Source: Candidatus Palibaumannia cicadellinicola (GTDB lineage: Bacteria > Pseudomonadota > Gammaproteobacteria > Enterobacterales > Enterobacteriaceae). Taken from it: DNA of 64,000 nucleotides. A program made the translations under genes and the position numbers. The DNA lies in the NCBI RefSeq assembly GCF_001269425.1, contig NZ_CP011787.1, positions 62,001 through 126,000 on the forward strand. Reading direction: 5' to 3'. This document shows positions 1-12,549 of this stretch, one piece after another. Positions within the stretch are counted from its first letter, which is position 1. Each line of letters begins with the position of its first letter. The notes under the pieces were generated by a model, which did no database searches, had not been told where the DNA came from, and saw only the letters and a list, made by a program, of their open reading frames with translations.

Positions 1-1772
<1,772 letters not shown>

Positions 1773-2323
1773 CTATTTAATGACTGATAGTAATCATCAA
1801 TATAAACAAAAGCAGCACCCTTAATTATTGCTGTACTTACATATAAGTAATATTTACAATAAATATTTATATAGCTATATAAATAGCGCAAAAAAAATAA
1901 TTTTTTTAATACTTATTTTTAATATATCGATATACTATAATTTTACTTTTATCACAGTTATAACATTGTATACTTTTTATTCAATTATTACTCTAATATG
2001 TATTAGAATAATAGTAATTACTATTGGTCAATTTTAAAAAAAATTATATTACCATAAAATTAATAGGTAATACTTTGCTGCTACGTGTAAAAATTATGGG
2101 TAATAGCCGTATTTTAGCAAACAACATTATGCAGCAAAATAAATTTAAAACGCATTTGTGCTACTAAATACAGACATTTATTGCTATTGCTTATGCTTAT
2201 TTAGTATCGCATCGTATGAGTTAGTAGTATTATGCAGTATCATTATGCATAATACCATACATAAATCATGATAATAGACTAACTACGCTACGTAATAAAC
2301 GTATTCAATTAAGTAAGTACGTA

Positions 2324-2655
2324 TATATTTGTATTGCTGGTTTTTGCATAGGTGGTACTATTACTTTAGTTATCCTAACGATAAAACATTTATGTATTAA
2401 TGCATAATTTATGTCACATCAACTTCAAATATAAATATAATAAATAGGGAAAAAATAACTAAGAAACAAGCAATAAGTACCGAACGACGTTGAATCGAAG
2501 AATAAGGTATCTTAGCTTAGATATTTTCGGTTAACGCAGCTATCTATCTATTAATGTACTTAAATTACCAAAAAAAATACTATTGTGAGTGAGATTAACT
2601 GTTTTCTGTGAAAGTTACCTAAGTACCGCTATATTTTAAGATAGATTCACTTCAT
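2324..2655 (+). pseudogene. cysK: cysK pseudogene (cysteine synthase A)
   Basis: No open frame exists, but three collinear blocks match CysK. Positions 2324-2386 read IAGFCIGGTIT (E. coli FIAGVGTGGTLT). Positions 2470-2547 read AISTERR, stop, IEE, stop, GILA, stop, IFSVNAAI (E. coli [24 protein letters not shown]). Positions 2598-2650 read ESYLSTAIF, stop, DRFT (E. coli GERYLSTALFADLFT). Each block carries nonsense codons and the blocks are in different frames. A full gene would begin near 1760; I see no convincing match between there and 2324. Position directly before ptsH and a terminator matches the E. coli cysK-ptsH order. The lesions look recent because residues between the stops are still well conserved. 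Confidence 0.85.
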
Positions 2656-2661
2656 TAATAG

Positions 2662-2684
2662 CGCCAATAATGGTGCTTTTTGTT
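2662..2684 (+). terminator. Rho-independent terminator after the cysK remnant
   Basis: A 6-bp stem AGCGCC/GGTGCT (one G-U pair) with a 6-base loop is followed by TTTTTG. It lies just after the end of the cysK pseudogene and before ptsH, so it is probably the old cysK terminator. Confidence 0.6.
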
Positions 2685-2813
2685 TTCAGAAATTTTCTTA
2701 TTACTACTATACTAGTAATAGTCATTACTATCAGACTGGTTTTGATCTAGCATAAAATTAACTATAACTATACATGTTACTATATCCTCTAATAAATTTG
2801 GAAAATAAAATAA

Positions 2814-3071
2814 ATGTACCAACAAAAAGTGATGATTACCGCTCCAAACGGGTTACATACTAGGCCCGCTACCAATTTTGTAAAAGAAGCTAAATGCTTT
2901 AATTCTGAAATTACTGTAACTTCTAATAATAAAAGCGTTAATGCAAAAAGCCTGTTTAAATTACAAACGCTAGGTCTAACACAAGGCACTATAATTACTA
3001 TTAGCGCAACAGGCGAAGATGAACAAAAAGCAGTTGAACATTTAGTAAAACTAATGGCTGAGCTTGTCTAA
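2814..3071 (+). CDS. ptsH: Phosphocarrier protein HPr
   Basis: HPr carries phosphate from enzyme I to sugar-specific EII proteins of the PTS. The 85-residue product has the family length, the phosphorylated histidine in GLHTRPA (His15) and the regulatory serine region [11 protein letters not shown] (Ser46). It is followed after about 55 bases by ptsI in the classic pts order. crr, the third gene of the E. coli operon, is absent. The protein looks fully functional from sequence. Confidence 0.97.
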   Translation: MYQQKVMITAPNGLHTRPATNFVKEAKCFNSEITVTSNNKSVNAKSLFKLQTLGLTQGTIITISATGEDEQKAVEHLVKLMAELV

Positions 3072-3126
3072 TACAGACAAAAAACGTCATTTTTAGTTAA
3101 AGTGTATTACTAACTAAGGTATTGTT

Positions 3127-4867
3127 ATGATTTCAGGCATATTAGCATCACCGGGTATTGCTTTTGGAAAAGCGCTACTACTAAAGGAAGATGATATTAT
3201 CATCAATCATAAAAAAAATTAATAAAGATCAAATTGAACAAGAAGTAAAATGTTTTTTTGATGGACGCACTAAAACATCAGCACAGTTAGAAGCTATTAA
3301 AGATAAAGCAGGTATTACCTTTGGTAAAGAAAAGGAAGCTATTTTTGAAGGTTATCTTTCACTCTTAGAAGACGAAGAATTAGAAAAAGAAATAATAGCA
3401 TTAATTAAGGAAGATTTATTCAGCGCCGCAGCAGCTGTTTACTCGGTAATTAATACCCACGCTCAAACTGTAGAGAAATTAGAAGATGAATATCTTAAAG
3501 AACGTGTAACCGACGTACGTGATGTTGGGAAACGTTTACTACGTAATATACTAAGTATGCCAATTATTGATTTGAGTGAAATTAACGAAAAAGTCATACT
3601 AGTCGCTATAGATATTACGCCATCGGAGACTGCACAACTTAATTTAGATAAAGTACTTGGTTTTATCACAGATATAGGTAGTAAGACATCACATACCTCT
3701 ATTATGGCTCGTTCACTAGAACTACCTGCCATAGTAGGTACTCGTAATGTTACAAAAATAGTAAAAAATAGTGATTACTTAATTCTTGATGCAATTAATA
3801 ATTATCTGTATATAAATCCAGATTTAGTAACTTTAAAAAAACTAAAAATACTACAAAGTAAGTATTTTTTTGAGAAAAATGAGCTCGCTAAGTTAAAAAA
3901 TCTTCCAGCAATTACTCTAGATGGGCACAAAGTAGCATTATGCGCTAACATTGGTACAGTCAGGGAAGTAGCAGGTGCTGAGCGTAATGGTGCAGAAGGT
4001 ATCGGTCTTTATCGTACAGAATTTTTATTTATGAATCGAGATTTGTTACCAAGTGAAGAAGAACAATTTCAGGTATATAAAAATGTAGTTAAATCTATGC
4101 CGACTTTATCAGTTATCGCGCGTACATTAGATATAGGTGGTGATAAAGACCTACCTTATATGCATTTACCAAAAGAAGCTAACCCATTTCTAGGGTGGCG
4201 TGCTATCCGTATTAGTCTTGATCGTAAGGAGATTTTGCGTACTCAGCTGCGTGCTATTCTTAGAGCATCTGCATTTGGCAAACTATGTATTATGTATCCT
4301 ATGATTATTTCAGTTGAAGAAGTACGTACACTTAAACTAGAGTTAAATCTAATAAAGAAAAAATTATATGAAGAAAATTATGCTTTTGACGAAAATATCA
4401 AAGTTGGCGTTATGGTCGAAACACCTGCAGCAGCTGTAATAGCTAGTCATCTAGCTAAGGAAGTAGATTTTTTTAGTATTGGAACAAACGACTTAACTCA
4501 GTATACTCTTGCTGTAGATCGCGGTAACGATTTAATTTCTCATCTTTATAATCCTATGTCTCCGGCTGTATTAAAGTTAATTAAGCAAGTTATCGATGCA
4601 TCTCATGATGCAGGAAAATTAACAGGAATGTGTGGAGAACTAGCAGGAGATGAACGTGCTACATTGCTATTATTAGGTATGGGACTAGATGAATTTAGTA
4701 TGAGTCCGATTTCTATTCCTAAAATCAAAAAAATTATTAGAAACACAAGCTTTATTAAAGCAAAATTATTAGCAGAATTAGCATTAGCTCAACCTACTGC
4801 AGAAGATGTTCTTAATTTAGTAAACCAGTTTATTAAATCCAACACTGAAATAAATAATAATACTTAA
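3127..4867 (+). CDS. ptsI: PTS enzyme I with a +1 frameshift in a poly-A run near the 5' end
   Basis: Enzyme I transfers phosphate from PEP to HPr. The true start is the ATG at 3127, which gives [19 protein letters not shown] as in E. coli. At 3211-3218 a run of eight A shifts the frame and a TAA follows at 3220. With seven A the reading would continue as [13 protein letters not shown], aligning exactly with E. coli. The rest (from 3191 in the other frame, 558 residues) is intact, with the phospho-histidine motif [12 protein letters not shown], the PEP-binding CANIGT and the GMCGELAGD segment. Starting at the in-frame ATG 3191 would lose the first strand of the protein. Either slippage on the A run restores the product, or this is a recent pseudogene or an assembly error. 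Confidence 0.85.
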
Positions 4868-4930
4868 TTATATTTTTAAATAAACATCTTAATCATAAGT
4901 GTTAATTCATTATAATTTTTATTATCGCAG

Positions 4931-4963
4931 TAAATATCCTCTTACCTAATAAGAGGATATTTA
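4931..4963 (+). terminator. Perfect 14-bp hairpin after ptsI
   Basis: TAAATATCCTCTTA and its exact reverse complement enclose a 5-base loop (CCTAA), 63 bases after the ptsI stop. The following sequence is only moderately T-rich, so termination is likely but RNA stabilisation is also possible. The hairpin sits where crr would begin in E. coli. Confidence 0.55.
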
Positions 4964-5030
4964 TTGTATAGTTTTTAAATTAGCACATAAGTTGTTAATT
5001 CAGTGTTATTGACGTAGTCAATAGTCAGAG

Positions 5031-5438
5031 GCTATCATAATAATATCACGCCTGCAGGCATTCGAATTAACAATATAACTTATTTTTTTTGATAAAACTA
5101 ATATATATTTTTTTGCCTTGTGCGGTAAATGTATAACTTTAGAATTACTAATCATACTATCAAAAACTAGTAATGATAGTTTATCTACGCTGCTGAAAAA
5201 TTTTTTAAAACATCCCAACTAGTTTAGTTGTAAAACCTGATAATAATATAAAAGTAGGATATGTATTAAAAAATATAAAAAGTGGAGTACTAACAGCTAA
5301 AATTACATATGTACTGGATTTATCAATAACTGATAATCCAGTACACATTTTTATGAAACAATTACAACAACTAACTAAAACATTTAGTGGTAACTTAATG
5401 TCATGCCTTTTTTCCACCTATTACAATGCACATTCTTA
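5031..5438 (+). other. Unidentified degenerate coding-like stretch
   Basis: Between ptsI and purC lies about 930 bases without a convincing gene. On the plus strand two adjoining frames look protein-like: one reads from about 5031 to a stop at 5219, and the next from about 5208 to a TAA at 5436, with mixed residues rather than the Lys/Asn/Ile/Tyr bias of random AT-rich DNA. Minus-strand frames of 66 and 70 codons overlap it; the first begins MGCFKKFFSSVDK, faintly like Crr but with no further match. I do not recognise a family. Positions 5440-5795 show nothing I can name. Confidence 0.3.
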
Positions 5439-5795
5439 ATATTAATATTGATAATGCTAGTCATTATTTTTATACCAGCATTAATTATGTATAACATAAC
5501 ATTATGTAAATTTTATTTTTAGTACATAATTCACTGAAATAAGTAATAAAATAGATACTATTATTATGCATTATGCAGCAAATATTGCTTACATTACCAT
5601 ATTTACTGGTGTCTGTTAGGACAACCTTTTATTACGAACAAAAGTGGTGCACTGGAGTAACTTGATATTTAATAATTTTAACTAGTACGTTAGTGCTTAT
5701 TATTTACAACTATTAAGTCGTATGTACCAACTGATTAAAAGTATTTTTATACTATTAAAAATTAATTATATATCAATTATCAATAAAATTATATT

Positions 5796-6509
5796 TTAAT
5801 GTAAGTTCACACCGATACGGTTAGCGACTTCCTCATATGCTTCAATTAAACCACCTAAGTTTTTACGTAAAATATCTTTATCCATGTTCTTTAATGTTGT
5901 CTTATCCCATAATCTGCTTACGTCTGGAGAAAACTCATCACCAATAATAATTGCATTATTATATAACCCAAACTCTAGCTTAAAATCTACTAAAATTATT
6001 CCAGCATTATCAAATAATTTACTTAAAATATTATTAACTTGGTAAGTTAGTTTTTTCATTGTTACTAAATTTAATTTACTAACCCAACCGAATGTAGTGC
6101 AATATGAATCATTAATCATTGGATCATGCATAGAGTCATTTTTAAAAAATAAATCTAATAATGGAGGATCTAAAATTGTTCCATTATCTATACCTAAACG
6201 CTTAACTATAGAACCAGCAGCTCTATTACGTAAAACCAACTCTACAGGAATCATATCTAACTTTTTGACTAAAGTTTCATTATGAGACAGCAATTTTTCT
6301 ATCTGGGTAGGAATACCTAATTGTGATAATTTATTCATAATAAAGTAATTAAACTGATTATTAATCATTCCTTTACGAGCAATTTTTTTTATGTACATGC
6401 CATCAAGTATTGATATGTCATCACGAAATTTTAGTATTACAAAATTCTTATCATCGGTAGTATAGATTGTTTTTGCTTTACCGCGATAACACTCAGCTAA
6501 CTTGTTCAT
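5796..6509 (-). CDS. purC: SAICAR synthetase
   Basis: PurC joins aspartate to carboxyaminoimidazole ribotide with ATP in de novo purine synthesis. The 237-residue protein has the family length and begins with [12 protein letters not shown], followed by [37 protein letters not shown] and the [13 protein letters not shown] substrate/ATP region. It is the first of five purine genes in the window (with purM, purN, purE and purK). In E. coli bamC lies immediately upstream, as here. Confidence 0.97.
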   Translation of the reverse strand: MNKLAECYRGKAKTIYTTDDKNFVILKFRDDISILDGMYIKKIARKGMINNQFNYFIMNKLSQLGIPTQIEKLLSHNETLVKKLDMIPVELVLRNRAAGSIVKRLGIDNGTILDPPLLDLFFKNDSMHDPMINDSYCTTFGWVSKLNLVTMKKLTYQVNNILSKLFDNAGIILVDFKLEFGLYNNAIIIGDEFSPDVSRLWDKTTLKNMDKDILRKNLGGLIEAYEEVANRIGVNLH

Positions 6510-6640
6510 TTTATGAATGTATCCTATCCTAACATTAATACATGTTAATCATTATGTTCTGTATAACTAGCATAATTAGTTATTATTTTATTTAGTTATA
6601 TGTATACTAATTAACTAACTTGTTTTTATAAACTTAATTT

Positions 6641-7024
6641 TTAGAATATAGTATTAAAATCTTCTTCTATAGAAGAAGCAGGATGCATATGTAGATGAGG
6701 TGGTAATATGTCTACTTCACTAGTATTTTCTGTATTGTTTTCTTTATTTTTTTCTATATTTTTTTCTTTATTGTTTTCTATATTGTTAGAAACTTTATTT
6801 TTATTCAAAGTAATATCGTATTCAATTTTACGTTTTGGTAAAATTATATCAGAATTATTCTTAGGCACAGGTACTAATTGAAAAAATGATTTTTTGGAAT
6901 TGATTTTTTGTTGACGTTTGTAATAATCAGAGTCAGCACAACATGCAGATAGAAAAATCATCACCAGACTAAATATTCCAATAAATTTTATTATAGTAAA
7001 GTTTTTTAACTTATCATAAATCAT
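6641..7024 (-). CDS. bamC: BamC lipoprotein reduced to its N-terminal tail
   Basis: BamC is an outer-membrane lipoprotein of the beta-barrel assembly machine; its unstructured N-terminal tail wraps around BamD. This 127-residue ORF has a signal peptide and lipobox LSAC (Cys28), then ADSDYYKRQ matching E. coli SDSRYKRQ, an ILP segment matching MILP, and DILPPHLHM matching DIRPPAQPL. It ends there, while E. coli BamC has about 344 residues with two folded domains after this point. A low-complexity insert rich in Asn, Lys and Glu (about residues 75-105) lies inside the tail. Position beside purC supports the identity. Downstream DNA to purC holds no remnant of the folded domains. Confidence 0.75.
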   Translation of the reverse strand: MIYDKLKNFTIIKFIGIFSLVMIFLSACCADSDYYKRQQKINSKKSFFQLVPVPKNNSDIILPKRKIEYDITLNKNKVSNNIENNKEKNIEKNKENNTENTSEVDILPPHLHMHPASSIEEDFNTIF

Positions 7025-7301
7025 ATAATTATTATCTCCTTTTAGAACAATACTACTTTACTTAGAGAACTATTATTTGTTTACAAATTAATTATTATAT
7101 AGAGTGTTTATACTCTATTAATTAAAATTAATCATCATTTTTAATTAAAAATTAATACATAAAACTATATAAAACTAATTTTATTAACTAGATGAATAAA
7201 GATAGTCTGGAAGTACTAGTAAATTATTGCTAGTACAGATAAAATTATTAAAAGTAACTTTTTATTTTTTAATATTGTTTTTTGGAAACATCGAGCTTGC
7301 T

Positions 7302-8348
7302 ATGGTTAACACAAGATTATTAAACTATAAAGACGCAGGTGTAGATATAGATGCAGGTAATAAATTAGTAGATAATATAAAAAAAATAGTAAAAAAAACC
7401 GAACGTAAGGAAGTAATAAGTAGTTTAGGTGGATTTGGTTCTTTATGCGCTCTGCCAAGAAAATATCAAGAACCAATTATAGTTTCTAGTATTGATGGCG
7501 TTGGTACTAAACTACGTTTTTCCATTGATTTTAATAAATACAATACTATTGGAATAGATTTAGTGGCAATGTGCGTTAATGATGTAGTAGTTCAGGGCGC
7601 TGAACCTTTGTTTTTTCTAGATTATTATGCTACTGGAAAACTTCATATAGAAAATGCAATATCTGTTGTCAATAGTATCGCTGAAGGTTGTCGGCAATCT
7701 AATTGTGCTCTAGTAGGTGGAGAAACTGCCGAAATGCCTGGTCTATATTATGGCGAAGATTATGATATAGCTGGTGTTTGTGTTGGAATAGTAGAAAAAA
7801 ATAACATAATAGACGGCAGTTCGGTAAAAGTTGGTGATATAATGCTTGCACTATCATCTAGTGGACTACACGCTAACGGCTATTCGCTAGTACGTAAAAT
7901 TTTATCATTAAATAAGATTAATGTTGACTCTACTCAGGTAGAAGGAAAATTACTAATAGATCAGTTACTAATTCCTACGCGTATTTATGTTAATACCTTG
8001 TTATCTTTAATCCAGGAAATTCAGGTCAATGCTATAATACATATTACTGGTGGGGGCTTTTTGGAAAATATACCACGTGTTCTACCAATTAACACACTTG
8101 CAATAATTAATGAAAGTAGCTGGCAATGGCCAGCTGTATTTCATTGGATACAACAAGCTGGTAATATTAGTAGTTATGAAATGTATCGTACGTTTAATTG
8201 TGGAGTTGGTATTATAATCATCGTTCCTTACAAAAACGAAAAAAAAGCGCTTAGCGTTTTATCTACTCTAGGCGAAAACGCATGGGTAATTGGTAATATT
8301 CAGCAAGATGCTGACGCATCAGGTCAAAGAAAAGTATTGATCATATAA
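7302..8348 (+). CDS. purM: AIR synthetase (phosphoribosylformylglycinamidine cyclo-ligase)
   Basis: PurM closes the imidazole ring to make AIR with ATP. The chosen ATG at 7302 gives [19 protein letters not shown], aligning with E. coli; the frame stays open further upstream to 7227 but that extension is hydrophobic and unrelated. Conserved parts include [50 protein letters not shown] and the C-terminal [10 protein letters not shown]. purN follows two bases after the stop, so the two genes are one operon, as in E. coli. Confidence 0.96.
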   Translation: MVNTRLLNYKDAGVDIDAGNKLVDNIKKIVKKTERKEVISSLGGFGSLCALPRKYQEPIIVSSIDGVGTKLRFSIDFNKYNTIGIDLVAMCVNDVVVQGAEPLFFLDYYATGKLHIENAISVVNSIAEGCRQSNCALVGGETAEMPGLYYGEDYDIAGVCVGIVEKNNIIDGSSVKVGDIMLALSSSGLHANGYSLVRKILSLNKINVDSTQVEGKLLIDQLLIPTRIYVNTLLSLIQEIQVNAIIHITGGGFLENIPRVLPINTLAIINESSWQWPAVFHWIQQAGNISSYEMYRTFNCGVGIIIIVPYKNEKKALSVLSTLGENAWVIGNIQQDADASGQRKVLII

Positions 8349-8350
8349 TC

Positions 8351-8992
8351 ATGAAACGAATTGTTGTGCTAATTTCTGGTCAAGGAAGTAATCTTAAAGC
8401 ATTGATAGAAGCATGTCATCAGAAAAAGCTATCTGCAGAAATTTCTGCAGTAGTTAGTAATAACACTAGTGCATATGGTCTTAAATATGCAATTAATATG
8501 AATATTAATATCCATACTATAAATAAAACACAATTTACTGGAAGTGAAGAATTTGATCGCGCGCTAATAGCTGTAATTGATTACTATAAACCTGATGTAG
8601 TAGTACTAGCTGGCTATATGCTAATTTTATCAAATGAATTTGTTACACACTACTTCGGTAGATTGTTAAATATTCACCCATCGTTGTTACCACTGTATCC
8701 AGGGTTACATACTCACCGTAATGCGCTACAAAATGGTGACTTAATACATGGAACTTCAGTACATTTCGTAACAGATCAATTAGATAGTGGTCCACTTATA
8801 TTACAGGCAAAAGTACCTATTTTTTCTAATGATAATGAAATAACTTTAGCACACAGAGTAAAAAATAAGGAACACATAATTTATCCTATCGTGATAGGAT
8901 GGGTGTTATCAGGTAGGGTAATACTAAGTGATAATGCAGTATGGTTAGATGGTATTAAACTACCACCTGAAGGTTATTGTATAGATATATAA
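8351..8992 (+). CDS. purN: GAR transformylase PurN
   Basis: PurN adds the formyl group to glycinamide ribonucleotide from 10-formyl-THF (made by FolD, also in this window). The 213-residue product has the N-terminal VLISGQGSNL phosphate loop, the catalytic set NIHPSLLP (Asn, His) and HFVTDQLDSGP (Asp). It starts two bases after purM. The length matches the family. Confidence 0.96.
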   Translation: MKRIVVLISGQGSNLKALIEACHQKKLSAEISAVVSNNTSAYGLKYAINMNINIHTINKTQFTGSEEFDRALIAVIDYYKPDVVVLAGYMLILSNEFVTHYFGRLLNIHPSLLPLYPGLHTHRNALQNGDLIHGTSVHFVTDQLDSGPLILQAKVPIFSNDNEITLAHRVKNKEHIIYPIVIGWVLSGRVILSDNAVWLDGIKLPPEGYCIDI

Positions 8993-9130
8993 TCATCCAA
9001 TATTCTATTTAAATAGATATTTGCTACATAATAAATAAAAAAATGCTTTTTAGTATTTATAAAAATTATAATTTTTTCTTATATTACGTACTGATAATAC
9101 ACTATTATAACTACCAAATTAACAACAAGT

Positions 9131-9172
9131 TGTTATCTGATACCTAGTATCATGGATCTGTATCAGATAACA
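9131..9172. terminator. Long hairpin between convergent purN and tkt
   Basis: TGTTATCTGATAC at 9131-9143 pairs perfectly with GTATCAGATAACA at 9160-9172 around a 16-base loop. It lies in the 300-base gap between purN (plus) and transketolase (minus). No strong T run adjoins it, so a bidirectional terminator or mRNA-end stabiliser is the likely role. Nothing else is seen between 8993 and 9293. Confidence 0.45.
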
Positions 9173-9293
9173 TATAATTTTATTAAAAAACATTATTTTT
9201 GTTGATACAGATATAATAAGATATATAATTATTTTGAAAACCTGTTTTTTTATACATACTTACTACCTAGTTCTACTAAATATAATTAAATTA

Positions 9294-11291
9294 TCATTTA
9301 ATGATAGTACGTGCTTTACTAAGTACGTTATCAATAGTAAATCCAAAAAATTTCAATAGTTTTTCTGCTGGTGCTGACTTACCAAAAGTAGTCATCCCTA
9401 TAATAACTCCATCTAACCCTACGTACTTATACCAATAATCAGTAATTCCAGCTTCAATTGCAAGACGTGCAGTCACTGCTTTTGGTAATACTAATTCACG
9501 ATATTCTTCATCTTGCCTATCAAACATATCTGTTGATGGCATTGATACAACACGAACTTGCCTACCTTCGTTACTTAATTGCTGGTAAGCAACTACAGCT
9601 AGCTGAACTTCAGAACCAGTAGCTATTATAATAAGTTCTGGCTTACCGACTAAGCAATCTTTTAAAATATAACCTCCACGAGCAATATTAGCTAGCTGCT
9701 GCTTATTACGTGTTTGTTGTGTTAAATTTTGGCGTGATAAAATTAAAGCTGTTGGACCATTATTACGTTCTATTGCTTTCTTCCAGGCAACTGCTGTTTC
9801 AACTTGATCGCAAGGACGCCAGTTAATAATATTAGGAGTCATACGTAAGCTAGCTAGCTGTTCCACTGGCTGATGAGTTGGCCCATCTTCACCTAATCCA
9901 ATAGAGTCATGAGTATAAACCATAATATGTCGTGTTTTCATCATTGCTGCCATTCGTACAGCGTTACGTGCATATTCTACAAATACTAGAAAAGTAGCAG
10001 TATAAGGTAGAAAACTACCATGATGAGCAATCCCATTACCAATAGCAGTCATACCAAACTCACGTACACCGTAATGAATATAATTACCAGCTGCATCTTC
10101 AGCAATAGAAGTTGACTTTGACCAACATGTTAGGTTACTTGGGCTTAAATCAGCTGAACCACCAATTAGTTCTGGTAACATAGGGCAAAATGCTTCTAAT
10201 ATATTTTGCGATGCTTTACGGCTAGCTATGTTATTTGGTTGTGCCTGCAATGTTTCTATAATTTTTTGGCTGGATAAATGCCAATCTTCAGGCAAACGAC
10301 AGGTTATTCTTCTAATGAACTCTTTAGCTAATTTGGGATAAGCTTTTTGGTATAAAGAAAAGGTTTCGTTCCAAGCTTTTTCTTTTTTCTCTCCTACTTC
10401 TTTAGCATCCCAACCTTGATATATTAAGTTAGGAATAAAAAAAGGTTGATAATGCCAGCTCAGAGCTTTTCTGGTTGCCTCAATTTCTTTATCTCCTAGC
10501 GGAGCCCCGTGTGAATTATGGTTACCAGCTTTGTTTGGAGAACCAAAAGCTATAATAGTTTTGCATAAAAGTAACGATGGCTTATTTATTACAGCTCTAG
10601 CTTGTTCTATCCCTAATTTTATTGCATCACTATCATGTCCATCTATATTACGTACTACATGCCAACCGTATGCTTCAAACCGAGCGGCTGTATCATCTAT
10701 TAACCAACCTGTTACATTACCATCAATAGAAATGCTATTATCATCATAAAATGCAATGAGTTTACCTAATTTTAGAACACCAGCTAATGAGCATACTTCG
10801 TGAGAAATTCCTTCCATTATACAGCCATCGCCTAAGAATACATAAGTATAATGATCAACTATTTTATGTTGTGGACGGTTAAATTGTGCAGCTAAAGTAC
10901 GTTCACCAATTGCTAAACCTACTGCGTTAGCAAGCCCTTGACCTAATGGTCCAGTTGTAATTTCTACGCCATACGTAGCACCATATTCTGGATGTCCAGG
11001 TGTTTTGGATTGTAGCTGACGAAAATTTTTTAGCTCTTCTATTGATAAATTATAGCCAGTAAGATGTAATATACTATATAATAACATAGAACAATGTCCA
11101 TTAGACAGCACAAAGCGATCACGATTACACCAGGTTGGGTTAACAGGATTATGATTCATATAGTCTCGCCACAATACTTCAGCAATATCAGCCATACCCA
11201 TAGGGGCACCTGGATGGCCTGAATTAGCTTTCTGTACTGCATCTATACTTAAAAAACGAATTGCGTTGGCGAAAGTCTGTCTTGATTTCAT
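9294..11291 (-). CDS. tkt: Transketolase
   Basis: Transketolase moves two-carbon ketol units between sugar phosphates in the non-oxidative pentose phosphate pathway. The 665-residue protein has [25 protein letters not shown], the thiamine-diphosphate motif GDGCIMEG ending at DDNSISIDG, and [10 protein letters not shown] in the pyrimidine domain. The stop of tal lies 15 bases upstream of its ATG, the same talA-tktB arrangement as in E. coli, so it may derive from tktB. With tal it supplies ribose phosphate for the purine genes nearby and erythrose 4-phosphate. Confidence 0.96.
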   Translation of the reverse strand: MKSRQTFANAIRFLSIDAVQKANSGHPGAPMGMADIAEVLWRDYMNHNPVNPTWCNRDRFVLSNGHCSMLLYSILHLTGYNLSIEELKNFRQLQSKTPGHPEYGATYGVEITTGPLGQGLANAVGLAIGERTLAAQFNRPQHKIVDHYTYVFLGDGCIMEGISHEVCSLAGVLKLGKLIAFYDDNSISIDGNVTGWLIDDTAARFEAYGWHVVRNIDGHDSDAIKLGIEQARAVINKPSLLLCKTIIAFGSPNKAGNHNSHGAPLGDKEIEATRKALSWHYQPFFIPNLIYQGWDAKEVGEKKEKAWNETFSLYQKAYPKLAKEFIRRITCRLPEDWHLSSQKIIETLQAQPNNIASRKASQNILEAFCPMLPELIGGSADLSPSNLTCWSKSTSIAEDAAGNYIHYGVREFGMTAIGNGIAHHGSFLPYTATFLVFVEYARNAVRMAAMMKTRHIMVYTHDSIGLGEDGPTHQPVEQLASLRMTPNIINWRPCDQVETAVAWKKAIERNNGPTALILSRQNLTQQTRNKQQLANIARGGYILKDCLVGKPELIIIATGSEVQLAVVAYQQLSNEGRQVRVVSMPSTDMFDRQDEEYRELVLPKAVTARLAIEAGITDYWYKYVGLDGVIIGMTTFGKSAPAEKLLKFFGFTIDNVLSKARTIIK

Positions 11292-11306
11292 TTAATGACT
11301 CCACAA

Positions 11307-12260
11307 TTACAATTGTTCTGCTAAAACTTTTTCAAGTTTGTTCTGATCTAGTGAAAATTGGCGAATACCATCTGCTAATTGATCAACAGCCATAGCATCC
11401 TGATTATGTTCCCAACGAAATGCTGCTTCAGACATTGGTTTTGGCTTATTAAAAATTTTAGTATATGGAGATAGTTTAATTTCTAAATTATTATAGCTAT
11501 TACGTAATTTTTCTAACATTACTGGGGAAATAGTTAAACTATCACATCCGGCTAAAGCTAAAATTTGATCAATTTTTCGAAAGCTGGCTCCCATAATAAT
11601 AGTTTTATAGTTGTATTTTTTATAATAATTATAAATATTAATTACTGATTTAACGCCTGGATCATGTTGAACTGAATAAGGTTCGACTAGCAGTTGACGC
11701 TTGTTATACCAATCGTAAATACGACCAACAAAAGGTGATATTAGATAAACACTAGCTTCGGCACAAGCTTTAGCTTGTGCAAAAGAAAAAATTAAAGTCA
11801 TATTACAATTTATACCTTCTTTTTCCAACTGTTCTGCAGCTTTTATTCCTTCCCAAGTGGCTGCTAACTTTATCAAAACACGAGATTTGTCAATACCTTG
11901 TTCTTGATACAAATTAACTATTTTATGGGCTTTAGCTATGCACATCATACTATCGAATGATAGACGCGCATCTACTTCAGTAGAAATACGTCCTGGCACA
12001 ATTTTAAGAATTTCTAATCCTATAGAAACAGCTAGTTTATCACTTGCATTTATGATCTGATTATCGTGACTTATACCTTGCTTACGTGCAGAATTCAGTA
12101 TTTTTTTAATAATGTCTTTGTAATAGAGTAAACTAGCTGATTTTAAAATAATAGAAGGATTAGTAGTTGCATCCTGCGGTGCATAATTACGAATTGACTC
12201 AATATCTCCACTATCAGCCACTACTTTAGTAAACTTTTTCAGATATTCTAACTGATTCAT
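11307..12260 (-). CDS. tal: Transaldolase
   Basis: Transaldolase transfers dihydroxyacetone units between sedoheptulose 7-phosphate and glyceraldehyde 3-phosphate. The 317-residue product matches the TalA/TalB family from [19 protein letters not shown] onward, with [18 protein letters not shown] and the Schiff-base lysine in [12 protein letters not shown]. It is the first gene of a tal-tkt operon. An ATG preceded by GGAGT-like sequence (complement of 12264-12270) supports the start. Confidence 0.96.
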   Translation of the reverse strand: MNQLEYLKKFTKVVADSGDIESIRNYAPQDATTNPSIILKSASLLYYKDIIKKILNSARKQGISHDNQIINASDKLAVSIGLEILKIVPGRISTEVDARLSFDSMMCIAKAHKIVNLYQEQGIDKSRVLIKLAATWEGIKAAEQLEKEGINCNMTLIFSFAQAKACAEASVYLISPFVGRIYDWYNKRQLLVEPYSVQHDPGVKSVINIYNYYKKYNYKTIIMGASFRKIDQILALAGCDSLTISPVMLEKLRNSYNNLEIKLSPYTKIFNKPKPMSEAAFRWEHNQDAMAVDQLADGIRQFSLDQNKLEKVLAEQL

Positions 12261-12549
12261 GTTTTACTCCATGAATATAATTGTATGTGTTCATAACACA
12301 TAAAAAATTATTTTTATATAAAACTATATATTAAATTGTTTTATTAATATTTATTATAAATATATAAAATATATATAACTAATATATAGTTTATAACTAA
12401 ACTAGTTAACTTAACTAATAATAGTTAACATCATCAATAAATAAAAAATTTAAAAATAATATAATTGTTGGCTATTATCACTGGTATGTAACTTACAGTA
12501 GCGTAGCCTATAAAGTTAATATATATACTATAAGCTTTTTTAGCTTAGA

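Noticed and set aside
1828..2037. A 69-codon plus-strand ORF rich in Ile, Tyr and Asn
   Set aside because: Composition is that of random AT-rich DNA and the region lies in the estimated span of the cysK pseudogene; no membrane-protein family fits.
3463..3732. An 89-codon minus-strand ORF inside ptsI
   Set aside because: It is the antisense shadow of a strongly conserved coding region and has no ribosome site.
5018..5218. A minus-strand frame starting MGCFKKFFSSVDK, faintly like Crr (MGLFDKLKSLVSD)
   Set aside because: The similarity ends after about a dozen residues, and crr would have to be inverted; the histidine regions of EIIA-Glc are not found.
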